A stretch of 35,603 nt of DNA from positions 1 to 35,603 of the forward strand of contig JAEEXJ010000020.1 in the NCBI GenBank assembly GCA_016291475.1. Reading direction: 5' to 3'. The number at the start of each line of letters is the position of its first letter. Within the stretch, counting starts at the first letter, position 1. The notes below the pieces were generated by a model. That model was not told the DNA's origin, ran no database searches, and saw only the letters and a program-made list of their open reading frames with translations. This document shows positions 1 through 6,872 of this stretch, in pieces. Position numbers and translations under genes: made by a program. The stretch comes from Lachnospiraceae bacterium. GTDB lineage: Bacteria > Bacillota_A > Clostridia > Lachnospirales > Lachnospiraceae.

Positions 1-306
1 TCTGAAAAGCTTGGAAACGAATATTCAATAGATCTGGTCGCCAAAGAAACCGTAGGATCCACGAAGCTTTATTATATCCTTATTAAGGATGGAACCCCCG
101 TAAACATCCCCTTCGATCAAAAGCTCACAGACAGTTCCGAAATGCCGGAAAGCTTCGAAAATTATGAGTTAGCTATTTTGTATGAGTGGGACACATCCTA
201 TCGAAGAGGAAATTACTCAATTCAGTCTGAATTGGAAAATGCCGCAGAAGGCAAACAAGCCATTAGAGAAACAATCGATGAATTCTGTGAGTATTATATG
301 CCGTAA
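1..306 (+). CDS. C-terminal fragment of a hypothetical protein (5' end outside window)
   Basis: An open frame runs from the first base of the window to TAA at 304-306 and encodes 101 residues. The start lies outside the window. The fragment is soluble looking, acidic and rich in Tyr and Glu, with no membrane segment and no motif I recognise. It ends 45 bases before the ATG of the next plus-strand gene, so the two may share a transcript. I cannot name a family. The uninterrupted frame and normal codon use support a real gene. Confidence 0.6.
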   Translation, partial: SEKLGNEYSIDLVAKETVGSTKLYYILIKDGTPVNIPFDQKLTDSSEMPESFENYELAILYEWDTSYRRGNYSIQSELENAAEGKQAIRETIDEFCEYYMP

Positions 307-351
307 GTAACAGTGATATAATGAAGCATTTATATGACGAAGGAGGCAGGT

Positions 352-807
352 ATGCTATCGATATTACTCTTATTCTTTATATTTGTGATTGTAATCGCTA
401 TAGCTGTTCCGCTTATCGTAACAAAAGGTAACCGGAAGCTTACAAGTGATGTCTCTTTTCAAAACGTTGAATACACAGGCGGATCGGTCTTAGAAAACTT
501 CTATGACGCTCCGATACAGAATCCTTCATGGGAAGATGTGATGGTGCGGATCCGTAAGATGATAGATGTAAATGACGAGCATGTGCTCTTAACCCTGAAG
601 CAGGCGACATACGGTGTCAGGTATATACAGGCAGCTTCCGCTCCCGGAGGATATGACCTTCAGGTAGGCATGGAAGAAGGGGATCAGACCAAGCTGGTAG
701 ATAAGATTGTTGCCGAACAGGAGCTTTTCGACCGCTTTGAAACTTTTTACAGATACGGATACGTGGATAATCTCGGCGAGTTTAAGCCGGTACAATTTTA
801 CAGATAA
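352..807 (+). CDS. small membrane-anchored hypothetical protein
   Basis: The start at 352 is chosen because AGGAGG (341-346) sits five bases upstream; the ATG at 334 would place that ribosome site inside the gene. The 151-residue product has one hydrophobic helix at about residues 2-22 (MLSILLLFFIFVIVIAIAVP) followed by a short basic stretch, then a soluble domain of about 120 residues rich in charged and aromatic residues. Topology is probably a short anchored tail with the soluble domain on the basic, cytoplasmic side. No family recognised. The gene converges on the DUF1963 gene at 825, with a half copy of the palindromic repeat filling the 17 bases between the two stop codons. Confidence 0.7.
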   Translation: MLSILLLFFIFVIVIAIAVPLIVTKGNRKLTSDVSFQNVEYTGGSVLENFYDAPIQNPSWEDVMVRIRKMIDVNDEHVLLTLKQATYGVRYIQAASAPGGYDLQVGMEEGDQTKLVDKIVAEQELFDRFETFYRYGYVDNLGEFKPVQFYR

Positions 808-823
808 GTGACAGTAGGGACGC
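808..823. repeat. half copy of the TGACA/GGGGACG palindromic repeat
   Basis: The bases GTGACAGTAGGGACG directly follow the TAA of the upstream plus-strand gene and abut the TAA of the convergent minus-strand gene. They match one arm of the dispersed repeat, with A for G in the GGGGACG core. The partner arm is absent. Confidence 0.6.
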
Positions 824-824
824 T

Positions 825-2165
825 TTAACTGCACTGAAGTATCAGCCACACGTTATCGAAGTTACGGGCGGCAAGGTCACTTTTTTTGATCCAGAAGTAG
901 ATATGTCCGCAGTCGCCGAACATAAGCTCATAATCATCTGTTTCTATGGTGCCCATTTGGAATAAGAGCATCCACTCTGAAGCCTTTTCCTTGATATCAG
1001 CCTTTTCTTCCTCTGAGACCTTGGCATAATCCTCAGGACTGCCTGCTCGCCAACCTCTTGTTACCATCTCGCATTCTTCATACATGGGATTTTGTATGGT
1101 ATCGGGATATCCGAGGAGTTTTGTGAAGGTTCCCCACTCATCCGCATCATATCCGGCCTTGGTAAGGCAATCTAAATTCTCATCCCAGTCCAGGGACAGC
1201 TCATCCCAAAATTCGCTCATATCCGGAAGACTTATATGCTCATAATATTCAATGGCAAATTCCGGGATCTTAAAATCTTCTTCCATATCCTCCGGAATGT
1301 CTTCATGGCGGAGCACATTTTCATCGGGAAAATAGTAAACTCTTGAGGAGCCTCTATCAATAGGGTCATACCCCCATGTCTGGGTATTCATCTCATAGAA
1401 AAATGACAGTATTCCGCTTTTAGGCAAAAGACCTTCTTTGTCATAAGCTGAGGCTTCTTTCAGATTGATCTGAGCCATGAATGAAAGCGGTCTGTTTTGC
1501 GGAGCGGGATCTCCATAGGCTTCGCCCTTATAGTAGGGCCATTCAAAGCCCTCGGGAACAGCAGGCTTTCCGCCAATCCTGCTTGCGGTAAGTGAAGTGA
1601 CCGTATCGCCGGCCGGAGTAGTACTTATACGGATCTCTGTCTTAGCTACAGAGCCGAGCCATTTGATCAGGGCTTCTTTCTTTTCCGCAAGGGAATCATC
1701 TATGGAATCTCTCTTCTCCCAGGCTTCGTCCAGGTATTTGGATAAGCTTTTATAGTATTTCTCATCATAGGGAACAAAGAGATACGCCTCATTCTTAAAT
1801 TCCGGACTTCCTGCCTTGGGACCAAAATATTCGTCCGCAACCTTGTCCACGTAATAGGGATATTTGTCCCTGCCGGAAAAGGCATAGAAATACTTCGTAA
1901 AGGTCTCGCCTTCGGTAGTAAAATCCGCGGATCTGATCCTGCCTTTCATGGCTCTGCTTTCGGCGATAACCTTGCGGAGGTCGCATTCACCTCGTATGGC
2001 TGCTTCTATACGGGGCTCCTCCTTCAATAAGGTCCCTGATAGAATACCTTTGTTATAAGCCCATCTTACGTATACGGCCAGGTGATTGAAGCCGGATAAA
2101 GGAGCGCAATCCAGATTCTTGTCCTTGATCTTTGCTTCGTGTCGAAATCCGCTGTCGATTACCAT
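825..2165 (-). CDS. DUF1963 (YwqG-like) protein with an N-terminal extension
   Basis: The start is the ATG at 2165, seven bases after GGAGG; a TTG seven codons further upstream would run through the ribosome site. The product has 446 residues. The C-terminal part (about 195-446) has the YwqG/DUF1963 pattern: RIGGKPAVPEGFEWP, then PLSFMAQINL, LPKSGILSFFYE, LLGYPD, and a closing MFGDCGHIYFWIKKSDL. The first ~180 residues form a separate domain with HLAVYVRWAYNKGIL, FSGRDKYPYYVDKVADEYFG and a Tyr-rich stretch. From memory this resembles the DUF7832 type of small domain, but that is uncertain. YwqG-like proteins often sit in polymorphic-toxin immunity contexts; no toxin is visible here. Function unknown. 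Confidence 0.85.
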   Translation of the reverse strand: MVIDSGFRHEAKIKDKNLDCAPLSGFNHLAVYVRWAYNKGILSGTLLKEEPRIEAAIRGECDLRKVIAESRAMKGRIRSADFTTEGETFTKYFYAFSGRDKYPYYVDKVADEYFGPKAGSPEFKNEAYLFVPYDEKYYKSLSKYLDEAWEKRDSIDDSLAEKKEALIKWLGSVAKTEIRISTTPAGDTVTSLTASRIGGKPAVPEGFEWPYYKGEAYGDPAPQNRPLSFMAQINLKEASAYDKEGLLPKSGILSFFYEMNTQTWGYDPIDRGSSRVYYFPDENVLRHEDIPEDMEEDFKIPEFAIEYYEHISLPDMSEFWDELSLDWDENLDCLTKAGYDADEWGTFTKLLGYPDTIQNPMYEECEMVTRGWRAGSPEDYAKVSEEEKADIKEKASEWMLLFQMGTIETDDYELMFGDCGHIYFWIKKSDLAARNFDNVWLILQCS

Positions 2166-2180
2166 ATACCACCCTCCGTA

Positions 2181-2247
2181 TGACAATGGGGACGTATCAC
2201 TTTTGTCAGGACGACCTTCCTGACAAAAGGGTACGTCCCCACTGTCA
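2181..2247. repeat. dimeric copy of the palindromic repeat
   Basis: Left arm TGACAATGGGGACGTA...TTTTGTCA (2181-2208), a linker GGACGACCTTCC (2209-2220), and right arm TGACAAAAGGGTACGTCCCC...TGTCA (2221-2247). Each arm can fold on itself and the whole is an imperfect inverted repeat. It fills the gap between two minus-strand genes, one base from the stop codon of the upstream gene (2249-2251). Confidence 0.85.
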
Positions 2248-2248
2248 T

Positions 2249-3115
2249 TTATCTTATTCCTCTTATGAAATCCACAACTGCCTTAGCAGCTACCACCATT
2301 CCTCCGAGTATGGAGAAGGCGCCGGTAGTCTTAGCCACTTCGGTGGCGACGAAGAAGATGCAAAATCCGGCAAGCGCAAGTATCGCGGCTGTGAGCAGAG
2401 TCTTTAAGGGTCTTACTCTGTTTGCGGTAAGAAGGCGTCCGCATACTATTAGTGCCGCAAGCATCACTAAGAATCCTGGATATTCATTTCCCTGTGATGC
2501 AAAGACCATGATAAGGCCCACAACAAACACCGCAGCTGTGGCAATGTATTTTGCCATATGAAGCATGTGCCCTGTCTTTACTTTCTTGGCGACCTTATTC
2601 TCAAGCTGATTCTGAACTTCGACCAGTTTTTTGTAAAACTCGTTTAATTCTTCGGGTCTTTTTTCTTCGGGGATCAGTTTATACAGTGAAGTAAAACCTT
2701 CGACTTCCGAATCCACACCCTCAAAATTTGCAAGATCAAGAACCTTGGTGTCATCCAATGTGATGCTGTCTATATAATAATCAAAATCCCAATTGTGAGT
2801 TGCAGCTTTCAGCAGGTTTACGGTATCCTGGTCATCCTTCTGGGGATAATCGGACTGTATCTTGGAGAATTTGGTAAAAGCCCCGTCGTAATCTTTCTTA
2901 CTCAAAAGGTACTCTGCCGCTTCTTTAAGACGCTCATATTCATCATTAACGAAATATGCGTTTTCGATGTGATTCTGGTTAGTGACCTGAAATTGCTGGA
3001 TCGCTTTTTCTACGATATATGCCTGACCGCAGTAGGGGCAGACAGCAGCTTCGCTGGCGTTATCAACTTCCAGTGAACCGCCGCAGTTAGTACAAGTTGC
3101 TTTTACTAAGGGCAT
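2249..3115 (-). CDS. zinc-ribbon membrane protein
   Basis: The 288-residue product starts at ATG 3115 behind GAAGGAG. Residues 8-31 form a zinc ribbon, CTNCGG and CPYCG, with the four Cys expected to hold zinc. Residues ~60-190 are helical and charged, including a TPR-like stretch (EAAEYLLSKKDYDGAFTKF). The C-terminal ~100 residues hold about three to four membrane helices, so the zinc ribbon is probably cytoplasmic. This layout is common in Firmicutes proteins without assigned function. It lies downstream of the ExbB/ExbD-like cassette on the same strand, separated by 95 bases that include a half repeat, so co-transcription is possible but not shown. Confidence 0.8.
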   Translation of the reverse strand: MPLVKATCTNCGGSLEVDNASEAAVCPYCGQAYIVEKAIQQFQVTNQNHIENAYFVNDEYERLKEAAEYLLSKKDYDGAFTKFSKIQSDYPQKDDQDTVNLLKAATHNWDFDYYIDSITLDDTKVLDLANFEGVDSEVEGFTSLYKLIPEEKRPEELNEFYKKLVEVQNQLENKVAKKVKTGHMLHMAKYIATAAVFVVGLIMVFASQGNEYPGFLVMLAALIVCGRLLTANRVRPLKTLLTAAILALAGFCIFFVATEVAKTTGAFSILGGMVVAAKAVVDFIRGIR

Positions 3116-3193
3116 GACTGAATCTCCTTCAAAACATAAAAATGCAAAAACCTCATAAAGTTTAACTCCGGCGGGTTATTAGTGTCAAGAAAG

Positions 3194-3214
3194 GTGACAG
3201 TGGGGACGTATCAC
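3194..3214. repeat. half copy of the palindromic repeat overlapping a stop codon
   Basis: GTGACAGTGGGGACGTATCAC is one complete arm. Read on the minus strand, the TGA stop codon of the gene ending at 3211 lies inside the repeat (GTGATACGTCCCC), so the repeat supplies that stop. Confidence 0.7.
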
Positions 3215-3609
3215 TTATATTCCACCTGAATTCCGATGGATTTCTCCAATTCTTCGAGAAGGGCATGAACTTCATCCATGGTTGCTTTGATTCCGTACTC
3301 GGACTCGAATACGAATGTGGCTCCGGCTGCTTCGTCATCGGAGATCTTAGCCTTAAGCTCCTCGATATCCGCAACCTCAACATCTCCGTAGTAGATCTGA
3401 TCCTCGACTACTTTAATGATGATCTCTTTGGTCTCGGAAGTCTCTGCTTCGCGAACTTCCTCAGCCTGTGTATCCGCCTGAGCCTCGGTCTCACCGAATC
3501 CGAAGCCTCTTCCGGGGCCGAATCCGAATTGTCCGCCGAACAAAAGAACCAGAAGTGCGGCAACTACAAGCACGATAAGTGCCACAAGTTTCTTGATTAT
3601 TTTCTTCAC
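3211..3609 (-). CDS. ExbD-like membrane-anchored periplasmic-type domain protein
   Basis: The start is taken as GTG at 3609, seven bases after AAAGGAGG; this ribosome site lies in the last codons of the upstream gene. The 132-residue product has one membrane helix (about 7-25), a Gly/Phe-rich linker (GFGPGRGFGFGE), an acidic low-complexity spacer, then a ~70-residue domain beginning EIIIKVVEDQIYYGDVEVAD, followed by an Asp/Glu helix and ending in VEYK. That order (beta strand, D-x-IYY-G, helix, strand, helix, strand) matches the ExbD/TolR exported domain. It lacks the usual membrane Asp, which is present in the neighbour at 3612. It is the third gene of the ExbB/ExbD-like cassette. Remote homology inferred by eye. 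Confidence 0.7.
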   Translation of the reverse strand: MKKIIKKLVALIVLVVAALLVLLFGGQFGFGPGRGFGFGETEAQADTQAEEVREAETSETKEIIIKVVEDQIYYGDVEVADIEELKAKISDDEAAGATFVFESEYGIKATMDEVHALLEELEKSIGIQVEYK

Positions 3610-3611
3610 GT

Positions 3612-4235
3612 TCAAACCTCCTTTAAGTCATTTTCACAGAAAAAGACCATATCCCGTAATGTACTCTTTTCACTTAAAAGCCTGATAAGCTTGTTGCAGT
3701 CATCGTAGTAAACATTGTCGCCATCATAGCTGAATACGATGAAAACCGGGGTATCGGGATCCGCATTGTAGATCTGAGTATACAAGAAATCCTCCATGCG
3801 GTTGATCTCCTGCTCGAAAGTGGTGGCATCGTCCCTTGCAACAGGTCCCGAACTGAGTCCCAGAACAGAACCGACTCCGTAGGAAAGCACTCTGTATTTA
3901 TTATCGCTGTAATTTTCCAGGGTGACATTTACGATAACGATCATGTCATCCATGTATTCATAGGCGTTCTGCCTGCTGTTTGCAGCCGCCATATCCCTGA
4001 GCATGCTCTCCACGTTGCCTTCCGCAAGCTGTGTCTGCGCAAGCTCAAGTTCGGCCAGAGTACTCTCATGCTCTGCCGACAGTGCTTCCAGCTCCTCGGC
4101 AGTCTGTTTGTAGTCTTCCTCAGTCTTGGCGGTGACATCGGAATAATTGATCATTACCGCAAAGATCAGGATCATGACCACATCGAGGAGGGACGTTAAT
4201 TCAATTACGATATTTCTAAGACCCCTGGATCTCAT
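3612..4235 (-). CDS. ExbD/TolR/MotB-like stator subunit with coiled coil
   Basis: The 207-residue product starts at ATG 4235 and overlaps the end of the ExbB-like gene by 20 bases, a sign of translational coupling. A single helix at 9-29 reads ELTSLLDVVMILIFAVM, with Asp18 placed like the proton-carrying Asp of ExbD, TolR and MotB (consensus PLIDVVLVLLIFF). A predicted coiled coil follows (about 36-78, Glu/Leu rich), then a ~120-residue exported domain (MIVIVNVTLENYSDN..., FIVFSYDGDNVYYDDCNKLIRLLSEK). This last part could be a divergent ExbD fold or another alpha/beta fold. The cassette probably forms an ion-driven membrane complex; the energised process is unknown. Confidence 0.72.
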   Translation of the reverse strand: MRSRGLRNIVIELTSLLDVVMILIFAVMINYSDVTAKTEEDYKQTAEELEALSAEHESTLAELELAQTQLAEGNVESMLRDMAAANSRQNAYEYMDDMIVIVNVTLENYSDNKYRVLSYGVGSVLGLSSGPVARDDATTFEQEINRMEDFLYTQIYNADPDTPVFIVFSYDGDNVYYDDCNKLIRLLSEKSTLRDMVFFCENDLKEV

Positions 4236-4725
4236 TTTTTTCTTTTTCCTCGGAATCGTCGTAATTTCTTATCACGAAATCAATATCATCGCACATTGCT
4301 TCGATAGGGCCTGACAGGAGCGAATCAAGCACTTTATAAAGTACCGCACATACAGCTCCCAGAAGTGTGGTATCAAGGGCTACCATAAGGTTTTCCATCA
4401 TCTTCTCGCCGCCGTCGGGAGGCAGGAGGATAAGAGCCGCAACGGTCCCCAGAATTCCAAGGAGCGGGAAGATTGCGGTGATATTTGCATATGACGAATA
4501 GAGGAACAGAAGCAGGCTCTTTTTGGTAGCAAGCTTCTGGGCTTCCTCTCCTGTTATTTCGGAATTGGCTTTGGTTTTATATACGATGCTGGAGCGGGGA
4601 TAGAGGATCTTTTTGGTCTCCCTGATCTGAAGCAGGGCAAAGATAAACACCCCGAGATTGATAAGTGCACACAGCACAATGATCGGAATGTCAAAGTTAT
4701 AGAAAACAGCGCTCAGGCTTTTCAT
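4216..4725 (-). CDS. MotA/TolQ/ExbB-family proton channel protein
   Basis: The start is ATG 4725 (MKSLSAVFYN), seven bases behind GAGGG; a TTG seven codons upstream is rejected. The product has 169 residues with three membrane helices at about 13-33, 80-101 and 112-136. The last two carry the ExbB/TolQ signature: FPLLGILGTVAALI, and ALDTTLLGAVCAVLYK, which corresponds to the ALxTTxxGLxxAIP element with the channel Thr. The protein is shorter than E. coli ExbB (244 residues). It leads a three-gene cassette with two ExbD-like proteins. Gram-positive hosts have no outer membrane for TonB/Tol work, so the role must differ from the textbook one. Confidence 0.8.
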   Translation of the reverse strand: MKSLSAVFYNFDIPIIVLCALINLGVFIFALLQIRETKKILYPRSSIVYKTKANSEITGEEAQKLATKKSLLLFLYSSYANITAIFPLLGILGTVAALILLPPDGGEKMMENLMVALDTTLLGAVCAVLYKVLDSLLSGPIEAMCDDIDFVIRNYDDSEEKEKNEIQGS

Positions 4726-4764
4726 AAGATGTCCCTCATATAACAATTGCTTTATACAAGGGAT

Positions 4765-4773
4765 ATTATAACA
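4765..4773 (-). promoter_or_regulatory. extended -10 promoter of the ExbB/ExbD-like cassette
   Basis: Minus-strand TGTTATAAT is a perfect TGnTATAAT extended -10. Transcription would start near 4758, leaving a leader of about 33 bases before ATG 4725. No good -35 is visible; that position falls inside the palindromic repeat at 4776-4806. Confidence 0.6.
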
Positions 4774-4775
4774 CA

Positions 4776-4806
4776 GGTGACATTGGGGACGTACCCCGTT
4801 GTCACC
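4776..4806. repeat. monomeric copy of the palindromic repeat
   Basis: A 31-base imperfect palindrome, GGTGACATTGGGGACG at the left and CCCCGTTGTCACC at the right. Bases 4774-4811 are identical to those at 6078-6115, so two identical 38-base copies lie 1.3 kb apart in direct orientation. Confidence 0.85.
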
Positions 4807-4809
4807 TCA

Positions 4810-5343
4810 TTATACGGTATCTTTCTTTACAAGGGTTACGATCGTCTGGAGAACGGCAGGTGCAAGCTCTGATATAAGGATGATCCTTCCAAAGCCTGCA
4901 CTCATGGGTCCGCCCGTAATTGCGGTAAAGAACGGCAGCTCTCCGCCGATCAATTGATTATAAGTACTGATAAAGGCCATAGTTTCATAGGTGACCATAG
5001 CCAGTGAAACGATAGTCGCCATTACGCTGATAATGATGATCAGCTTATTGATCCTGATATTTCCGAACAAAGCGGACATGCATAAGACAGCAGAGAAAGG
5101 AATGGCAATCTTAGCCAGGTCGGTGGCCAGAACAACGGTCAGATACAGCCATTTGTTTTCCATCAGAATCGTAAACGGAATCAACCTCAAAGGGAATTCC
5201 ACAAAGAAACTGATCACCAGGAAAACCAGTCCGATGACTGCCGCTAAAACAGTCGTACGGGCCGGTTTATTTTCACCTGTCTGAGCTTTCGATACGGCGA
5301 TGAAAACGATATAAATTACAAGTTGATAAAGAAAGTACTTCAT
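4810..5343 (-). CDS. multi-spanning membrane protein of unknown function
   Basis: The 177-residue product starts at ATG 5343, six bases behind AGAGGAG. It has about five hydrophobic helices: 3-19, 29-50, 66-95, 100-124 and 140-170. Loop residues are few and no catalytic motif is apparent. It lies between two copies of the palindromic repeat (4776-4806 and 5361-5428) as a single-gene unit, with no gene overlap on either side. I do not recognise the family. Confidence 0.7.
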   Translation of the reverse strand: MKYFLYQLVIYIVFIAVSKAQTGENKPARTTVLAAVIGLVFLVISFFVEFPLRLIPFTILMENKWLYLTVVLATDLAKIAIPFSAVLCMSALFGNIRINKLIIIISVMATIVSLAMVTYETMAFISTYNQLIGGELPFFTAITGGPMSAGFGRIILISELAPAVLQTIVTLVKKDTV

Positions 5344-5360
5344 TTCAAACTCCTCTTATG

Positions 5361-5428
5361 CTGACAATGGGGACGTACCCCTCTGTCAGGACGATCTTTC
5401 TGACACAGGAGTATGTCACCATTGTCAG
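5361..5428. repeat. dimeric copy of the palindromic repeat
   Basis: Left arm CTGACAATGGGGACGTACCC to TGTCA, linker GGACGATCTTTC, right arm TGACACAGGAGTATGTCACC to TTGTCAG. The same linker occurs in the copies at 2181 and 6801. The right arm is the more decayed one. Confidence 0.85.
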
Positions 5429-5449
5429 TTTAATAGTTCTACAATTTAC

Positions 5450-5995
5450 TCATCTTTCTATCACAATGTGGAAGTCATCCTCTGCCATTCTTCCACCGGT
5501 TTTTTCAACGATCAAAAACGGATCATAGAAGGGAAGATTATATTGTTTAAGGACTAGCTTCATCTTATCTCTTGTTCTTGGGAAACACCTGGATTCCAGG
5601 AATTCCTCGTAATCTTTGAACGATGGTTTTTCATTTCGTCCAAAGGCCCTGAAAATAAGATTATCTGTATAGTTCCTGATCTTGACCCTTTGCATGGCCT
5701 CATTAACATCAATAACGGTGCAGAGCATGTCTCTGTAGTAATATTTCAAGCGTATTGGCGTACTTCTCTCAGGAATTTCAAACTCCTCTTTCAGTTCCGG
5801 TGAACGCCTTAATACTTCAATCAAGAATACAATCGGCCCTGTTATATGACCGTCTCCGGACTCCCATCTCTCCACGGTAGGCTTGGACACACCGATAAAG
5901 GACGCAAACTCTTTCTGGGTAAGCTTAAGAGCATTGCGAACTCTTTTGATCTCTCCTGCAGTTGTATACTTCGGAGTAATGTATTCTTTGGGCAT
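5450..5995 (-). CDS. HTH-type regulator fused to a HipA-partner-like domain
   Basis: The 181-residue product starts at ATG 5995 behind AGAGGT. Residues 12-66 are an XRE/MqsA-type helix-turn-helix: EIKRVRNALKLTQKEFASFI, then VSKPTVERWESGDGHITGP. The C-terminal half (about 85-181) contains FLESRCFPRTRDKMKLVLKQ, YDPFLIVEKTGGRMAEDDF. This resembles the small proteins encoded beside HipA/CtkA-type kinases in Firmicutes (RxIPxNR...KGLSLND), though no kinase is present here. Its own promoter region holds two perfect inverted repeats (6019-6068), so it is probably autoregulated. It stands alone between two palindromic repeats. The role (solitary antitoxin-like regulator) is inference. Confidence 0.75.
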   Translation of the reverse strand: MPKEYITPKYTTAGEIKRVRNALKLTQKEFASFIGVSKPTVERWESGDGHITGPIVFLIEVLRRSPELKEEFEIPERSTPIRLKYYYRDMLCTVIDVNEAMQRVKIRNYTDNLIFRAFGRNEKPSFKDYEEFLESRCFPRTRDKMKLVLKQYNLPFYDPFLIVEKTGGRMAEDDFHIVIER

Positions 5996-6018
5996 AATTT
6001 TACCTCTGAAACTATTAA

Positions 6019-6068
6019 ACCATCATATTGATGGTAAATCAATTAGTTTTGACCATTAAAATAATGGT
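6019..6068 (-). promoter_or_regulatory. twin operators and promoter of the HTH gene
   Basis: Two perfect 7-3-7 inverted repeats share the half-site ACCATYA: ACCATCA-TAT-TGATGGT at 6019-6035 and ACCATTA-AAA-TAATGGT at 6052-6068. Their centres are 33 bases apart, about three helical turns, so bound dimers would face the same side. A possible promoter on the minus strand is TTGATT, 18-base spacer, TTAATA, with the first operator inside the spacer. Strong candidate for autorepression of the gene starting at 5995. Confidence 0.7.
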
Positions 6069-6081
6069 TTAAGATATCACA

Positions 6082-6112
6082 GGTGACATTGGGGACGTAC
6101 CCCGTTGTCACC
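6082..6112. repeat. monomeric copy of the palindromic repeat
   Basis: Identical to the copy at 4776-4806, including flanking bases (38 bases identical in all). Confidence 0.85.
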
Positions 6113-6116
6113 TCAT

Positions 6117-6149
6117 AAAAAAGCTCCCAACTGTAACTGTTGAGAGCTT
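6117..6149 (-). terminator. intrinsic terminator of the toxin-antitoxin operon
   Basis: On the minus strand an 11-bp stem (AAGCTCTCAAC with GTTGGGAGCTT, one G-T pair) and a 7-base loop are followed by TTTTTT. It begins ten bases after the toxin stop codon at 6159. Confidence 0.85.
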
Positions 6150-6158
6150 ATCAGACAT

Positions 6159-6512
6159 TTATTCGCCTACATCTTTACCATGAACATGATAAGTATCATT
6201 TACTTTTAAGATACGCTGCCAGTCCTGTTTTTGATACAGGATTCGCAGAACAGTGATGATTCCCTTTTTACCATCATCGACATAAAAGAGATTATAATTC
6301 CCAAAAGGAAGTATATGAATCACGTATCCGCGATATTCGATTCCGGTTTTACTAAAACCTTCTGTAAAAACAGCCATATTTTCGATTGTCACATCATACA
6401 GCTTAAGGAATATAAAACCTGAGTTTTTGTCTCCGGTATATTTATATGCTTCATAAGAAATATGGCTCAAATCTCTAATTGCTTCGTCTGTTTCAAGAAT
6501 TCTGCGATACAT
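6159..6512 (-). CDS. RelE/ParE-family toxin
   Basis: The 117-residue basic protein begins MYRRILETDEAIRDL and carries the late ParE/RelE pattern EYRGYVIHILPFGNYNLFYV, then GIITVLRILYQKQDW. Members act as ribosome-dependent mRNA nucleases (RelE) or gyrase poisons (ParE); sequence alone does not decide which. It overlaps the antitoxin gene by 20 bases and is followed at once by an intrinsic terminator, so the pair is a self-contained operon. Length is slightly above the usual 90-105 residues. Flanked by palindromic repeats at 6082 and 6801. Confidence 0.82.
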   Translation of the reverse strand: MYRRILETDEAIRDLSHISYEAYKYTGDKNSGFIFLKLYDVTIENMAVFTEGFSKTGIEYRGYVIHILPFGNYNLFYVDDGKKGIITVLRILYQKQDWQRILKVNDTYHVHGKDVGE

Positions 6513-6648
6513 GATCCTCGTACCGCTGCATTAAGATTTTCATCGTATCTTCATGAGCAGTAACACGACCATTTTCCATATCGTTTATACCCTTGTCCAA
6601 TTCTTTGAGCAAATCCGGAGTATCATTTATAGGAATCATAACTTCCAT
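6493..6648 (-). CDS. antitoxin of the RelE/ParE-type pair
   Basis: The start chosen is ATG 6648 (MEVMIPINDT), eight bases behind TAGGAGAA; a longer frame to 6729 would include this ribosome site. The product has 51 residues with an acidic helical middle (LLKELDKGINDMENGRVTAHED), typical of short RelB/Phd-like partner proteins that cover the toxin. A DNA-binding N-terminus is not evident, so this may be a minimal antitoxin. Antitoxin-first order with a 20-base overlap into the toxin is classical type II arrangement. Confidence 0.75.
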   Translation of the reverse strand: MEVMIPINDTPDLLKELDKGINDMENGRVTAHEDTMKILMQRYEDHVSQNS

Positions 6649-6800
6649 GTATAATTCTCCTATCATACGGTATTTTCCTTTCCTAAAGTAATTATCTCTT
6701 TCGGAAAACACTCGGAAAAATCCGTCCAATATTTTGCAACCACAGATATATCCACATCAACTGATCACATTATACTTTTATTTTCTGCTGATGCAAACAT

Positions 6801-6867
6801 CTGACACCGGGGACGTACCCCTCTGTCAGGACGATCTTTCTGACACCGGGGACGTACCAATTGTCAG
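6801..6867. repeat. dimeric copy of the palindromic repeat
   Basis: CTGACACCGGGGACGTACCC to TGTCA, linker GGACGATCTTTC, then TGACACCGGGGACGTACC to TTGTCAG. Here the two arms are in direct rather than inverted orientation at their GGGGACGTACC cores, unlike the copies at 2181 and 5361. It lies a few bases after the VOC gene stop. Confidence 0.85.
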
Positions 6868-6872
6868 CCCCT

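Noticed and set aside
4216..4725. ExbB/MotA-like gene as part of a Zorya-type defence system
   Set aside because: The ExbB-like protein is far shorter than ZorA, has no long tail, and no ZorC, ZorD or ZorE partner is near.
2181..6867. Evenly scattered palindromes read as a CRISPR array
   Set aside because: Spacing is hundreds of bases and contains genes; no short spacers and no cas genes.
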